Below are positions 41,456-50,616 of a stretch of DNA of 64,000 nucleotides, piece by piece. Location: NCBI GenBank assembly GCA_964521865.1, contig CAZFTJ010000023.1, positions 1-64,000 of the forward strand, read 5' to 3'. Positions within the stretch are counted from its first letter, which is position 1. Every line of letters begins with the position of its first letter. A program made the translations under genes and the position numbers. The notes beneath the pieces were generated by a model. It made no database searches. It was not told the origin of the DNA and worked only from the letters and a program-made list of their open reading frames with translations. Source of the DNA: CAYSRJ01 sp964521865. GTDB taxonomy: Bacteria; Spirochaetota; B62-G9; DRHN01.

Positions 41456-44400
41456 ATGAGTGAGAAAAGGGAACGTGTATTAATTGGAAAACAGTCGAAG
41501 GAAATTCTTAAGATTCCCAACCTCATAGAAATACAGCTGACATCATACGAGCGGTTTCTTCAGCTGTCGAGGATAGAAAAGGGTGTTGAGCTCGAGAATA
41601 TAGGCCTTCAGTCCGTGTTTATTTCGACTTTCCCCGTTGAAAGTCCGAACGGAGATATGATCCTTCAATTCGAGAGTTATACATTCGACACTCCGAAATA
41701 CTCCGAGATAGAGTGTAAGGACAAGGGGCTTACCTACGCCCTGCCGCTGAAAGCGACAATCGACCTCATATTCACGGAAACCGGTGAAATCAGGAGAAAG
41801 ATTTTATATATGGGTGATATCCCGCTGATGACGCGGCGAGGAACCTTTATCATCAACGGCGCCGAACGGGTCGTGGTAAGCCAGATACACCGTTCTCCAG
41901 GAGCGGTGTTCGGGTATGAAGAGAAAGACCAGATGCATACTGCACGTATCATTCCCGACCGCGGTTCCTGGCTCGAGTTCGAACTGGATGACAAGAAAGA
42001 GCTTCTCTATATCCGTATTGACCGCAAGAGGAGGATACTTGCAACACTGCTGCTTCGTGCCATCGGGTATGAAACGCGTGATGCGATCATCCAGCTTTTT
42101 TACAGGACAGAGAAGGTTTCGCTGAGCGAATCGGTGATTGCCGACGGAAGCCTGAACAACAGGTACACCGCACGCGCGTATTTCGGCAAAGGGGAGAATG
42201 AGAAGATCATACGTGCCGGTGAACGGCTCATACCCACCACGCTCGATTCTCTCCTCCATGCGGGGATCAATGAAATTGAAGTCATCGATTTTGAGTCGTC
42301 CGACAGCCTCAACTCGACGGTTATCATCAACTGTCTCGACAAGGAGGATTTTCCCAAGGATCCGGACGAACCCTTGAAGGACGAGCCATCGAGAGAGGAT
42401 GCCGTTACGAGAATCTATACGGTTATACATCCCGGAGAGCCCACCACTCTTGAAAATGCCGAAAGAGACATCGGTACACTCTTCTTTGAACCAAGACGAT
42501 ACGATCTCGGTGAAGTTGGGAGATACAAATTAAATAAACGGTTCGATTATCCTGAAAAGGTAATGGATCGTGTTCTCCGGAACGAGGATATTATCGATGC
42601 AATGAAATACCTCATCAAGGTCCATATCGGAGAGGGAACCGTTGACAACATCGATCATCTCGGTAACAGGCGGGTCCGGTCGGTCGGGGAACTGCTCATG
42701 AACCAGCTGAAGATCGGTTTTGCACGCATGGAGCGAATTGCCAAGGAGCGTATGTCGATAAAGGAAGCGGATACCATCCGTCCCCAGGATCTTATCAGCA
42801 TCAAGCCGATTACCGCCGCGATAAAGGAGTTTTTCGGTTCGAGCCAGCTCTCGCAGTTTATGGACCAGGTTAATCCGCTCAGCGAGCTCACGCACAAGAG
42901 GAGACTGAACGCACTCGGCCCGGGCGGCCTTTCCCGTGAGCGTGCAGGGTTTGAAGTTCGGGATGTGCATTACTCCCATTATGGAAGAATGTGCCCGATT
43001 GAAACACCCGAGGGCCCGAATATCGGACTGATCGTCTCACTCTCGATATACGCCCGGGTGAACAACTACGGCTTTCTCGAAACACCTTATAGGATAGTTG
43101 AAAATGGAAGGATAACCGATGACATCCAGTACCTGACGGCGATGGACGAGGAGAAGTACAATATTGCCCAGGTGAAGGCGCGGATAAATGAAAAGGGAGA
43201 GTTCATGGATCCCTATATCGCAGCGCGGCACAAGGGGGAGTTTTTCGCTGTGACACCACAGGAAATCGACTATATCGACGTTTCTCCCAAACAGATCATC
43301 AGTGTTTCTACAGCGCTGATCCCGTTTCTCGAGCATGACGATGCGAACAGGGCGTTGATGGGTTCCAATATGCAGAGGCAGGCGGTTCCTCTGCTCAATC
43401 CCGAAGCTCCGTATGTCGGCACCGGTATCGAAAGACTTGCGGCTGTGGATTCAGGCGTTGTCGTAAAGGCCGAGCGGAGCGGTATTGTAAAATACGTGAG
43501 CTCTGTGGAAATCCACATCAAACCGGATAAAGGTGACGAGCTCGACGAATACCAGATGATTAAGTACAAACGTACCAATCAGGATACCTGTTTCAACCAG
43601 AAGCCAATAGTGAATAAGGGGATGCATGTTAAAAAGAACGATGTTATTGCAGATGGACCTGCAACCGACAATGGAGAGCTGGCACTCGGTAAAAACGTGC
43701 TCGTCGCCTTCATGCCATGGATGGGATACAACTATGAGGATGCAATTCTTATGAGTGAACGGGTCGTAAAAGACGATCTTTTCACCTCGATTCACATTGA
43801 GGAGTTCAATATCGAGGTCAGGGAGACAAAACTCGGCATGGAGAATATCACGCGGGATATTCCGAACGTTAGCGAAGAGGCATTCGCCGACCTCGATGAA
43901 GAAGGGATTGTGCGCATCGGTGCAATAGTCAGGCCCGGTTCCATACTTGTGGGTAAGGTTACACCGAAGGGTGAGACTGATATTACTCCGGAGTACAAGC
44001 TCCTGAACTCGATTTTCGGTGAAAAAGCGAAAAACGTAAAGGACACATCACTTCGGGTGCCCCATGGCACGGAAGGTACCGTCGTTGATATTCAGCGGCT
44101 CCGACGTGAGGATGGAGACGAGCTTTCGCCCGGAGTTGAAGAGGTCGTCAAGGTGTTTATTGCCAAAAAGAGGAAACTCCAGGAGGGCGATAAACTTGCC
44201 GGAAGACACGGCAACAAAGGAGTCGTCGCACGGGTGCTTCCTGAGGAGGATATGCCGTTTCTCCCGGACGGGACTCCTGTCGATATAGTACTCAACCCGC
44301 TCGGTGTGCCGTCGAGAATGAATCTGGGCCAGATCCTTGAGTCAAATCTGGGCCGGGCGGCCAAGAAACTCAACACGCTGTTCAGTACACCCGTTTTTGA

Positions 44401-44947
44401 GAGCGCGACGAATGAGCAGATTGAAGACTATTTGAAGGAAGCGAACCTGCCGCGGAAGGGGAAGACGGCCCTCTACGACGGATTAACCGGAGAGCCTTTT
44501 GAAAACGAAATATCCGTCGGTGTCATTTACATGCTGAAACTTGCTCACCTTGTAGATGACAAGATCCATGCACGCTCGACAGGGCCCTATTCACTCGTCA
44601 CACAGCAACCGCTTGGCGGTAAGGCGCAGTTCGGCGGCCAGAGACTCGGTGAAATGGAGGTGTGGGCGCTTGAGGCATACGGTGCTGCGAACAACTTGCA
44701 GGAGCTTTTGACCGTAAAGTCGGATGATATGACCGGACGGGCAAAGATATATGAGGCAATTGTCAAGGGCGATAATATTGCGATGTCCGGTATTCCCGAA
44801 TCGTTCAACGTTCTCGTTCAGGAGCTCAGAGGGCTCGGGCTGGATATAACCGTTTTCGGTGAAAATGATGAACAGATACCGCTGACTGAAAAGGATGAAG
44901 AAATCATCGCCAACCGAACGACAAAGATACTCGGAAAAGACCTGTGA
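41456..44947 (+). CDS. rpoB: DNA-directed RNA polymerase beta subunit
   Basis: This 1163-residue subunit is complete and of normal spirochaete length. The rifampicin pocket reads SSQLSQFMDQVNPLSELTHK then RRLNALGPGG; Asn485 occupies the site of E. coli Ser531, a change tied to natural rifampicin resistance in spirochaetes. Other landmarks are YGRMCPIETPEGPNIGLI, GEKAKNVKDTSLRVPHG, KLAGRHGNKGVVARVLPEED and the C-terminal GGQRLGEMEVWALEAYGA. It forms the catalytic core with RpoC. A GAGG site precedes the ATG. Confidence 0.98.
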   Translation: MSEKRERVLIGKQSKEILKIPNLIEIQLTSYERFLQLSRIEKGVELENIGLQSVFISTFPVESPNGDMILQFESYTFDTPKYSEIECKDKGLTYALPLKATIDLIFTETGEIRRKILYMGDIPLMTRRGTFIINGAERVVVSQIHRSPGAVFGYEEKDQMHTARIIPDRGSWLEFELDDKKELLYIRIDRKRRILATLLLRAIGYETRDAIIQLFYRTEKVSLSESVIADGSLNNRYTARAYFGKGENEKIIRAGERLIPTTLDSLLHAGINEIEVIDFESSDSLNSTVIINCLDKEDFPKDPDEPLKDEPSREDAVTRIYTVIHPGEPTTLENAERDIGTLFFEPRRYDLGEVGRYKLNKRFDYPEKVMDRVLRNEDIIDAMKYLIKVHIGEGTVDNIDHLGNRRVRSVGELLMNQLKIGFARMERIAKERMSIKEADTIRPQDLISIKPITAAIKEFFGSSQLSQFMDQVNPLSELTHKRRLNALGPGGLSRERAGFEVRDVHYSHYGRMCPIETPEGPNIGLIVSLSIYARVNNYGFLETPYRIVENGRITDDIQYLTAMDEEKYNIAQVKARINEKGEFMDPYIAARHKGEFFAVTPQEIDYIDVSPKQIISVSTALIPFLEHDDANRALMGSNMQRQAVPLLNPEAPYVGTGIERLAAVDSGVVVKAERSGIVKYVSSVEIHIKPDKGDELDEYQMIKYKRTNQDTCFNQKPIVNKGMHVKKNDVIADGPATDNGELALGKNVLVAFMPWMGYNYEDAILMSERVVKDDLFTSIHIEEFNIEVRETKLGMENITRDIPNVSEEAFADLDEEGIVRIGAIVRPGSILVGKVTPKGETDITPEYKLLNSIFGEKAKNVKDTSLRVPHGTEGTVVDIQRLRREDGDELSPGVEEVVKVFIAKKRKLQEGDKLAGRHGNKGVVARVLPEEDMPFLPDGTPVDIVLNPLGVPSRMNLGQILESNLGRAAKKLNTLFSTPVFESATNEQIEDYLKEANLPRKGKTALYDGLTGEPFENEISVGVIYMLKLAHLVDDKIHARSTGPYSLVTQQPLGGKAQFGGQRLGEMEVWALEAYGAANNLQELLTVKSDDMTGRAKIYEAIVKGDNIAMSGIPESFNVLVQELRGLGLDITVFGENDEQIPLTEKDEEIIANRTTKILGKDL

Positions 44948-45064
44948 TGGTTGTACTGGGAACGGAATAGCGTGGATTTTTGGGTGGCGGGAAACTCTTT
45001 AAAGAATAGAGCTGGTTTTCAGAGTAAAATCTCAATGGGTGCTCACGCTATATTCTATTAGAGT

Positions 45065-45085
45065 TTTTGCGCTTTCGGCGCAAAA
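45065..45085 (+). terminator. Hairpin between rpoB and rpoC
   Basis: TTTTGCGC and GCGCAAAA form a perfect 8-bp stem with a 5-base loop, in the 174-base gap between the two polymerase genes. No T run follows; it may affect read-through or mRNA stability. Confidence 0.4.
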
Positions 45086-45121
45086 GAGATAGAGGAACGG
45101 TATTAATGGAGAGGTACGAAT

Positions 45122-48100
45122 ATGAAAAGTCTGAGTGAGTTTGCAAAGATTAAAATTAAGCTCGCTTCACCAGGGCTCATCAGAAAATGGTCATACGGCG
45201 AAGTTAAAAAACCCGAGACAATCAACTATCGAACCCTTCGTCCTGAACGGGACGGCCTGTTTTGTGAACGAATATTCGGTACAACCAAGGAGTATGAATG
45301 CTACTGTGGAAAGTTCAAAAGCATACGGTATAAAGGCGTCGTGTGCGACAGATGCGGAGTAGAGGTTACACATTTCAAGGTGCGAAGGGAACGCATGGGC
45401 CATATCGAGCTCGCAGCGCCGGTTTCTCATATCTGGTACTACAGGAGTGTACCGTCTCGTATGGGATTGCTCCTCGATCTCACCATGACCGAGCTTCGCA
45501 GTATACTCTACTTTGAAAAATACATAGTTATTGATCCCGGTGATACCGATCTCAAAACAATGCAGCTGCTGACTGAGGAGGAGTATAATGAGTACAGAGA
45601 TCGGTACGGCGTGAGTTTCACCGCGGGTATCGGGGCCGATGCTATCAAAACCCTTCTCACAAACCTGGACCTTGATGCCGTTGCCCAGGAGCTGCGGCTC
45701 ACGATGATGGAGAAGGGGCCGAAAACCGATAAAAGGATTCTAAAGCGACTTGAGATCGTCGAGGACTTCAGAGATTCGGGAAACAATCCCGAGTGGATGA
45801 TTATGGATACAATCCCCGTTATCCCACCGGAGCTGCGCCCAATGGTGCAACTCGACGGAGGACGGTTCGCCACATCCGATCTCAACGACCTGTACAGACG
45901 GGTGATAAACAGAAACAACCGGTTAAAGCGTCTTATTGCACTCAATGCTCCTGAAATTATTGTTCGGAATGAAAAACGTATGCTTCAGGAAGCAGTTGAT
46001 GCCCTGTTCGATAACAGCAGAAAAAAACGGGCGGTGCGGGGTCCGGGAAACAGGCCGCTGAAATCCCTTTCAGATATGCTGAAAGGCAAGCAGGGGAGGT
46101 TCAGGCAGAATCTTCTCGGTAAACGGGTCGATTATTCGGGCCGCTCGGTCATTGTTGTCGGGCCCAACCTTAAGATGCATCAGTGCGGGCTGCCGAGTCT
46201 CATGGCAATGGAGCTTTTCAAGCCTTTTATCATGAAAAGACTGGTCGACAAGGGTATCGTATACAATATCAAACGGGCGAAAACCATGGTGGAGAGTCGT
46301 GCACCTGAGGTCTGGACCGTACTGGAAGAGGTGGTAAAAGAGCATCCTATTCTGTTGAACAGGGCACCGACTTTGCATCGTATGGGTATTCAGGCTTTCG
46401 AGCCTGTTCTGGTTGAGGGAAAGGCGATACGGCTGCATCCGCTCGTCTGTCATGCCTTCAATGCAGATTTCGATGGTGATCAGATGGCGGTTCATGTACC
46501 GCTCTCGCTGGAAGCGCAGATAGAGTCGTGGATACTCATGCTCTCTTCGAAAAATCTGCTCAATCCCGCAAACGGGCTTCCGATTGTCGGGCCCACACAG
46601 GATATGGTTCTCGGTATATACTACCTGACAAAGGACGACCCGGCTGCGGATGCGAAGAAGGTAAAATTCTTTTCGTCGATGGATGAGGTCACCACCGCAC
46701 TCGAAAACAAGACCTGTGAATACCACGACCGGATTCTGCTCAGACACATGGGCGAGAGAATCGAAACTACGGTTGGAAGGGCTCTGTTCAACTCGATACT
46801 GCCGGAAGAAATCGAATATGTCAACTACTCACTCGGTGAAAAAGAGCTCAATGCACTCGTCAGCTCCTGTTTCGACAGAAACGGCGCTGCGGTAACCGCC
46901 AGAATGCTCGATGCGATTAAGGAAATCGGGTTTGCCTTTGCGACTAAATTCGGTATAACGATCGGAATGGAAGATATAAAGATTCCGGCCGAAAAGAAGA
47001 AGCTTCTTGAAAAGGCCGAAAAGGCTGTGGCGGAGGTGTATGAACAGTACAGGAACGGTCTTATTACCAACGAAGAGAGGTACAACAAGATTATCGACAT
47101 CTGGACTGCGGTTAACGAGAGAATCGCCGATACAATGATGGATAATCTGAAAAAAGACAGAAACGGGTTCAACCCGGTGTATATGATGGCACACTCGGGT
47201 GCGCGCGGATCGAAGACGCAGATACGACAGCTTGCCGGGATGCGCGGGCTTATGGCCAAACCGTCGGGTGAAATAATAGAGCTTCCGATTAAGTCGAACT
47301 TCAAAGAGGGCCTCACGGTTTTGGAATACTTCAACTCAACGCACGGTGCACGGAAAGGTCTGGCCGATACGGCGCTGAAGACGGCGGATGCCGGGTATCT
47401 TACGAGGAGGCTTGTTGATATCGCCCAGGACCTTGTCGTTACGGAAGAGGACTGCGGTACGATAAACGGGATAGAGATGAGCGCGCTGAAGGAGGAGGAT
47501 AATATAATAGAATCTCTCTATGACCGTATCGTCGGAAGATACACCGTCGATAGAATCAGGGATCCGCGTACGAAGGAAATCATAATAAATGCCAATGAAA
47601 ATATCACCGAGGATATTGCACGCAGTATTGAAAATTGCGGGATAACGAAGGTGAAGGTGAGAACCGTACTGACCTGCGAGTCGTCTCATGGTGTCTGTGT
47701 TAAATGTTACGGGAGAAACCTTGCGAGCAAGAGTACCGTTGACATCGGTGAAGCTGTGGGGATTGTTGCCGCAGAATCGATAGGCCAGCCGGGAACACAG
47801 CTTACAATGCGTACTTTTCATATCGGCGGTACCGCTGCACGGAAGGCGGAGGAGAATACGATCGCTCTCGGCTATCCGGTTTTCGTCGAGAAAGTCGAAG
47901 GAAAAGTTATAAAAAAGGAGAGCGGCAGACGCGTTCTTCCGAGAAGGGGAACAATAACGGTGAGACGTATATTCCGTCAGTATACATTGGCCGACATTAC
48001 ACTGAAGGTTAAAAACGGGGATTTTGTCGAACCCGGTCAGGTCGTTGCGAAAACCAAAAAAGAAAAAGAGGATATAATAGCCCAGGAAAGAGCGGAAATA

Positions 48101-49339
48101 ATGAAAAAAGAGGGGGCCGTTTGCTGTGTGGGAGAGCCCTACGTAATCAACGTCAAGATAGGTTCCGAGCTCCTTGTCAGCGAGAATGATACTATCGAAC
48201 CGAAAATACCCCTTACAAAGTTCGATCCCTTTTCCGAGCTTATCCTCACGGAGCATTCGGGGAAGGTGCAGCTTATATCCATCGTTCCCGGAACGACGAT
48301 GAAACAGGAAGTCGATGAGGTAACGGGAGTTATTAATAAGATTATTCTCGATTTCCAGGACGAGCAACTGCAGCCGAAGATTGTCATTGTGGACAAGGAC
48401 GGAAATGAACTGGAGAGTTACAATGTCCCGGGCGGGTCTTATCTCACTGTTGAAGACAATCAGGATGTAAGCGCGGGGGATATCATAGCCAAGATCCCGA
48501 GAGGTCAGGCAAAAACAAAGGACATTACCGGCGGTTTGCCCAGGGTCGCCGACCTCTTTGAGGCGCGAAAACCGAAGGATGCCGCCGTGCTTGCTGTGGT
48601 GAACGGAACGATTAATTTCGGTACCATTACCAAGGGGAAGCGGGTTATTATTATCGAGGATGAGAACAATGCCGAACATAAGCACTATATACCGCTGGGC
48701 AAGCATGTAACGGTCAGGGACGGAGATCATGTAAGAGCCGGCGAGCCGCTCTGCGAAGGAGCTTTTAACCCTCACGATATCCTCCAGATCGAAGGAGAGC
48801 AGGCACTGCAGAGCTGGCTTGTCAATGAGATACAGGAGGTATACCGGCTGCAGGGTGTTAATATAAACGACAAACATATCGGTGTGATCGTGCGCCAGAT
48901 GCTGCGAAAGGTTGAGATTGTCGATGTGGGAGATACGAATTTTATAATCGGTCAGCAGGTCGATAAGTTCAGGTTCAAAGATGAAAATGCGAGGGTAATA
49001 AAACTCGGCGGCAGTCCCGCTTCGGCGAAACCGGTTCTTCTCGGCATAACGAGAGCTGCGCTGAATATCGATTCTTTCATATCCGCCGCATCCTTCCAGG
49101 AGACCTCACGGGTGCTCACAAATGCCGCTATCAAGGGCAAGGTCGACAACCTGAGAGGTCTGAAGGAAAATGTGATAATCGGTCATCTGATACCGGCAGG
49201 AACGGGTATCAAGGCGTACAAGAATGTTGAGCTATACAGGGCGGAACCGGGCGATCTCGAGATGCCGGAGGAAATAAAGGAGAAGGTCGAGGGACGGACG
49301 ATCATGCGAAAGGAAGAAGTCGGCGGCGCGGTGTATTGA
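45122..49339 (+). CDS. rpoC: DNA-directed RNA polymerase beta-prime subunit
   Basis: This 1405-residue subunit has the N-terminal zinc ribbon (CYCGKFKSIRYKGVVCDRCG), lid/rudder region, and the catalytic NADFDGDQMAVHVPLS that holds the active-site magnesium. The second zinc site is CESSHGVCVKCYGRN, followed by VGIVAAESIGQPGTQLTMRT in the bridge-helix/trigger-loop part. The C-terminal third includes ITGGLPRVADLFEARKPKDA. No intein or frameshift is seen. The long minus-strand frames within it are shadows. Confidence 0.98.
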   Translation: MKSLSEFAKIKIKLASPGLIRKWSYGEVKKPETINYRTLRPERDGLFCERIFGTTKEYECYCGKFKSIRYKGVVCDRCGVEVTHFKVRRERMGHIELAAPVSHIWYYRSVPSRMGLLLDLTMTELRSILYFEKYIVIDPGDTDLKTMQLLTEEEYNEYRDRYGVSFTAGIGADAIKTLLTNLDLDAVAQELRLTMMEKGPKTDKRILKRLEIVEDFRDSGNNPEWMIMDTIPVIPPELRPMVQLDGGRFATSDLNDLYRRVINRNNRLKRLIALNAPEIIVRNEKRMLQEAVDALFDNSRKKRAVRGPGNRPLKSLSDMLKGKQGRFRQNLLGKRVDYSGRSVIVVGPNLKMHQCGLPSLMAMELFKPFIMKRLVDKGIVYNIKRAKTMVESRAPEVWTVLEEVVKEHPILLNRAPTLHRMGIQAFEPVLVEGKAIRLHPLVCHAFNADFDGDQMAVHVPLSLEAQIESWILMLSSKNLLNPANGLPIVGPTQDMVLGIYYLTKDDPAADAKKVKFFSSMDEVTTALENKTCEYHDRILLRHMGERIETTVGRALFNSILPEEIEYVNYSLGEKELNALVSSCFDRNGAAVTARMLDAIKEIGFAFATKFGITIGMEDIKIPAEKKKLLEKAEKAVAEVYEQYRNGLITNEERYNKIIDIWTAVNERIADTMMDNLKKDRNGFNPVYMMAHSGARGSKTQIRQLAGMRGLMAKPSGEIIELPIKSNFKEGLTVLEYFNSTHGARKGLADTALKTADAGYLTRRLVDIAQDLVVTEEDCGTINGIEMSALKEEDNIIESLYDRIVGRYTVDRIRDPRTKEIIINANENITEDIARSIENCGITKVKVRTVLTCESSHGVCVKCYGRNLASKSTVDIGEAVGIVAAESIGQPGTQLTMRTFHIGGTAARKAEENTIALGYPVFVEKVEGKVIKKESGRRVLPRRGTITVRRIFRQYTLADITLKVKNGDFVEPGQVVAKTKKEKEDIIAQERAEIMKKEGAVCCVGEPYVINVKIGSELLVSENDTIEPKIPLTKFDPFSELILTEHSGKVQLISIVPGTTMKQEVDEVTGVINKIILDFQDEQLQPKIVIVDKDGNELESYNVPGGSYLTVEDNQDVSAGDIIAKIPRGQAKTKDITGGLPRVADLFEARKPKDAAVLAVVNGTINFGTITKGKRVIIIEDENNAEHKHYIPLGKHVTVRDGDHVRAGEPLCEGAFNPHDILQIEGEQALQSWLVNEIQEVYRLQGVNINDKHIGVIVRQMLRKVEIVDVGDTNFIIGQQVDKFRFKDENARVIKLGGSPASAKPVLLGITRAALNIDSFISAASFQETSRVLTNAAIKGKVDNLRGLKENVIIGHLIPAGTGIKAYKNVELYRAEPGDLEMPEEIKEKVEGRTIMRKEEVGGAVY

Positions 49340-49542
49340 TTACGTGGATTAAGACAGGTGGTATTGTGTCTCTTTTCCCGTACAGGCTGATCATGGGGCA
49401 TCGGTTTTTACGGTAGTGCTACGCTCTCTTCAGCTCTCCGTTTTATAATAAAATCAGTGCAAACTCTCATCTGATTTACTATTGACGTCTGAAGTGATAA
49501 GCAGTATATTTACGCGACTGTTTGATGACGGGAGAATTGTGC

Positions 49543-49917
49543 ATGCCGACTGTGAACCAGTTGATACGAAAAGGCAGGGAAAAACAGATTAAAAAGACAA
49601 GCGCACCGGCTCTCCAGGGATGTCCGCAGAGGAGAGGGGTGTGCACGAGGGTAATGACATTTACACCGAAAAAGCCCAACTCTGCCCTGCGGAAAGTTGC
49701 CAGGGTACGGCTCAGCAACGGAATCGAGGTCACTGCGTATATTCCGGGGATTGGTCACAATCTTCAGGAGCACTCTGTTGTAATTATCAGGGGAGGCCGT
49801 GTAAAGGATCTTCCCGGTGTTCGGTATCATATTGTCAGAGGAGCGCTCGATACACTTGGCGTTGAAAATAGAAAGAAAGGTCGCTCAAAATATGGTGTAA
49901 AGAGACCGAAGGCCTGA
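49543..49917 (+). CDS. rpsL: 30S ribosomal protein S12
   Basis: With the ATG at 49543 (GGGAG upstream) the protein has the standard 124 residues and opens MPTVNQLIRKGREKQIKKTS. The decoding-site loops TPKKPNSALRKVARVRLSNG and GGRVKDLPGVRYHIVRG carry the Lys residues found in streptomycin-sensitive strains. It starts the str part of the locus, 203 bases after rpoC. Confidence 0.97.
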   Translation: MPTVNQLIRKGREKQIKKTSAPALQGCPQRRGVCTRVMTFTPKKPNSALRKVARVRLSNGIEVTAYIPGIGHNLQEHSVVIIRGGRVKDLPGVRYHIVRGALDTLGVENRKKGRSKYGVKRPKA

Positions 49918-50003
49918 TCACTCAGAAAAAAAGCGGTAAGCAGGTTCTTTTTGATGCGCAAGGCGAAACCACCGGCGGCGTCGGAGAGGTCCCTTGAACG
50001 GGT

Positions 50004-50036
50004 GCCGGTTTTGTTTAAAAACCGGCTCATTTTTTG
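50004..50036 (+). terminator. Rho-independent terminator-like hairpin between rpsL and rpsG
   Basis: GCCGGTTTT and AAAACCGGC form a perfect 9-bp stem with a 5-base loop, followed by TCATTTTTT. The position inside the str operon is unusual; it could be a partial terminator or attenuator. Confidence 0.6.
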
Positions 50037-50087
50037 TGTGCAGCCGGCCGAATAAATTGAAAAAATTACACAGGATGGAGACTGAAT

Positions 50088-50558
50088 GTGCCAAGAAGAC
50101 ACGTAACGAAAAAGCAACCGCTTGTTCCGGACCCTCTGTATAATTCAACACTGGTCGCCCGGTTTACAAACAATCTCATGAGGTGCGGGAAGAAGAGCCT
50201 TGCACAGAAAATGATGTATGATTCATTCGCCGTCATAGAGGAGAAGCTCGGCAAACCGCCGCTCGAGGTATTCAACAAAGCAATTGATAATGTAAAACCC
50301 GATCTCGAGGTAAAATCGAGAAGGGTCGGCGGTGCGACGTATCAGGTGCCGATCGAGGTTCGTGCCGAGCGTAAAATTGCTCTGGCCATACGATGGCTTA
50401 TCGTAAATGCACGGGCAAGACACGGGAAATCTATGAGCGAAAAGCTTGCGGATGAGCTGATTGACGCCTATAACAACACCGGTGCGACGATCAAGAAGAA
50501 AGAGGATACGAGGAAAATGGCGGAGGCAAACAAGGCATTCGCCCATTATAAATGGTAG
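50088..50558 (+). CDS. rpsG: 30S ribosomal protein S7
   Basis: This 156-residue protein opens MPRRHVTKKQPLVPDPLYNS and has the S7 core PDLEVKSRRVGGATYQVPIE, with ARHGKSMSEKLADELIDAYN near the end. It starts assembly of the 30S head and contacts the exit-site tRNA. The start is GTG. Its RNA-binding makes it the usual str operon repressor. Confidence 0.96.
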   Translation: MPRRHVTKKQPLVPDPLYNSTLVARFTNNLMRCGKKSLAQKMMYDSFAVIEEKLGKPPLEVFNKAIDNVKPDLEVKSRRVGGATYQVPIEVRAERKIALAIRWLIVNARARHGKSMSEKLADELIDAYNNTGATIKKKEDTRKMAEANKAFAHYKW

Positions 50559-50574
50559 TCATTCCGACGTTTTA

Positions 50575-50612
50575 CGCCGCAGTCCGGCTGAACATGCCGA
50601 CCGGCGGCGGGG
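50575..50612 (-). repeat. Short hairpin copy of the dispersed repeat family
   Basis: On the minus strand it reads CCGCCGCCGGTCGGCATGTT then CAGCCGGACTGC, like the family core TGCCGCC..GCGGCATGTTC. It lies in the 58-base gap between rpsG and fusA. Similarity beyond the core is weak. Confidence 0.35.
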
Positions 50613-50616
50613 ATAG

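Noticed and set aside
47336..48877. 513-codon minus-strand open frame
   Set aside because: It lies wholly inside rpoC on the other strand and has no recognisable content.
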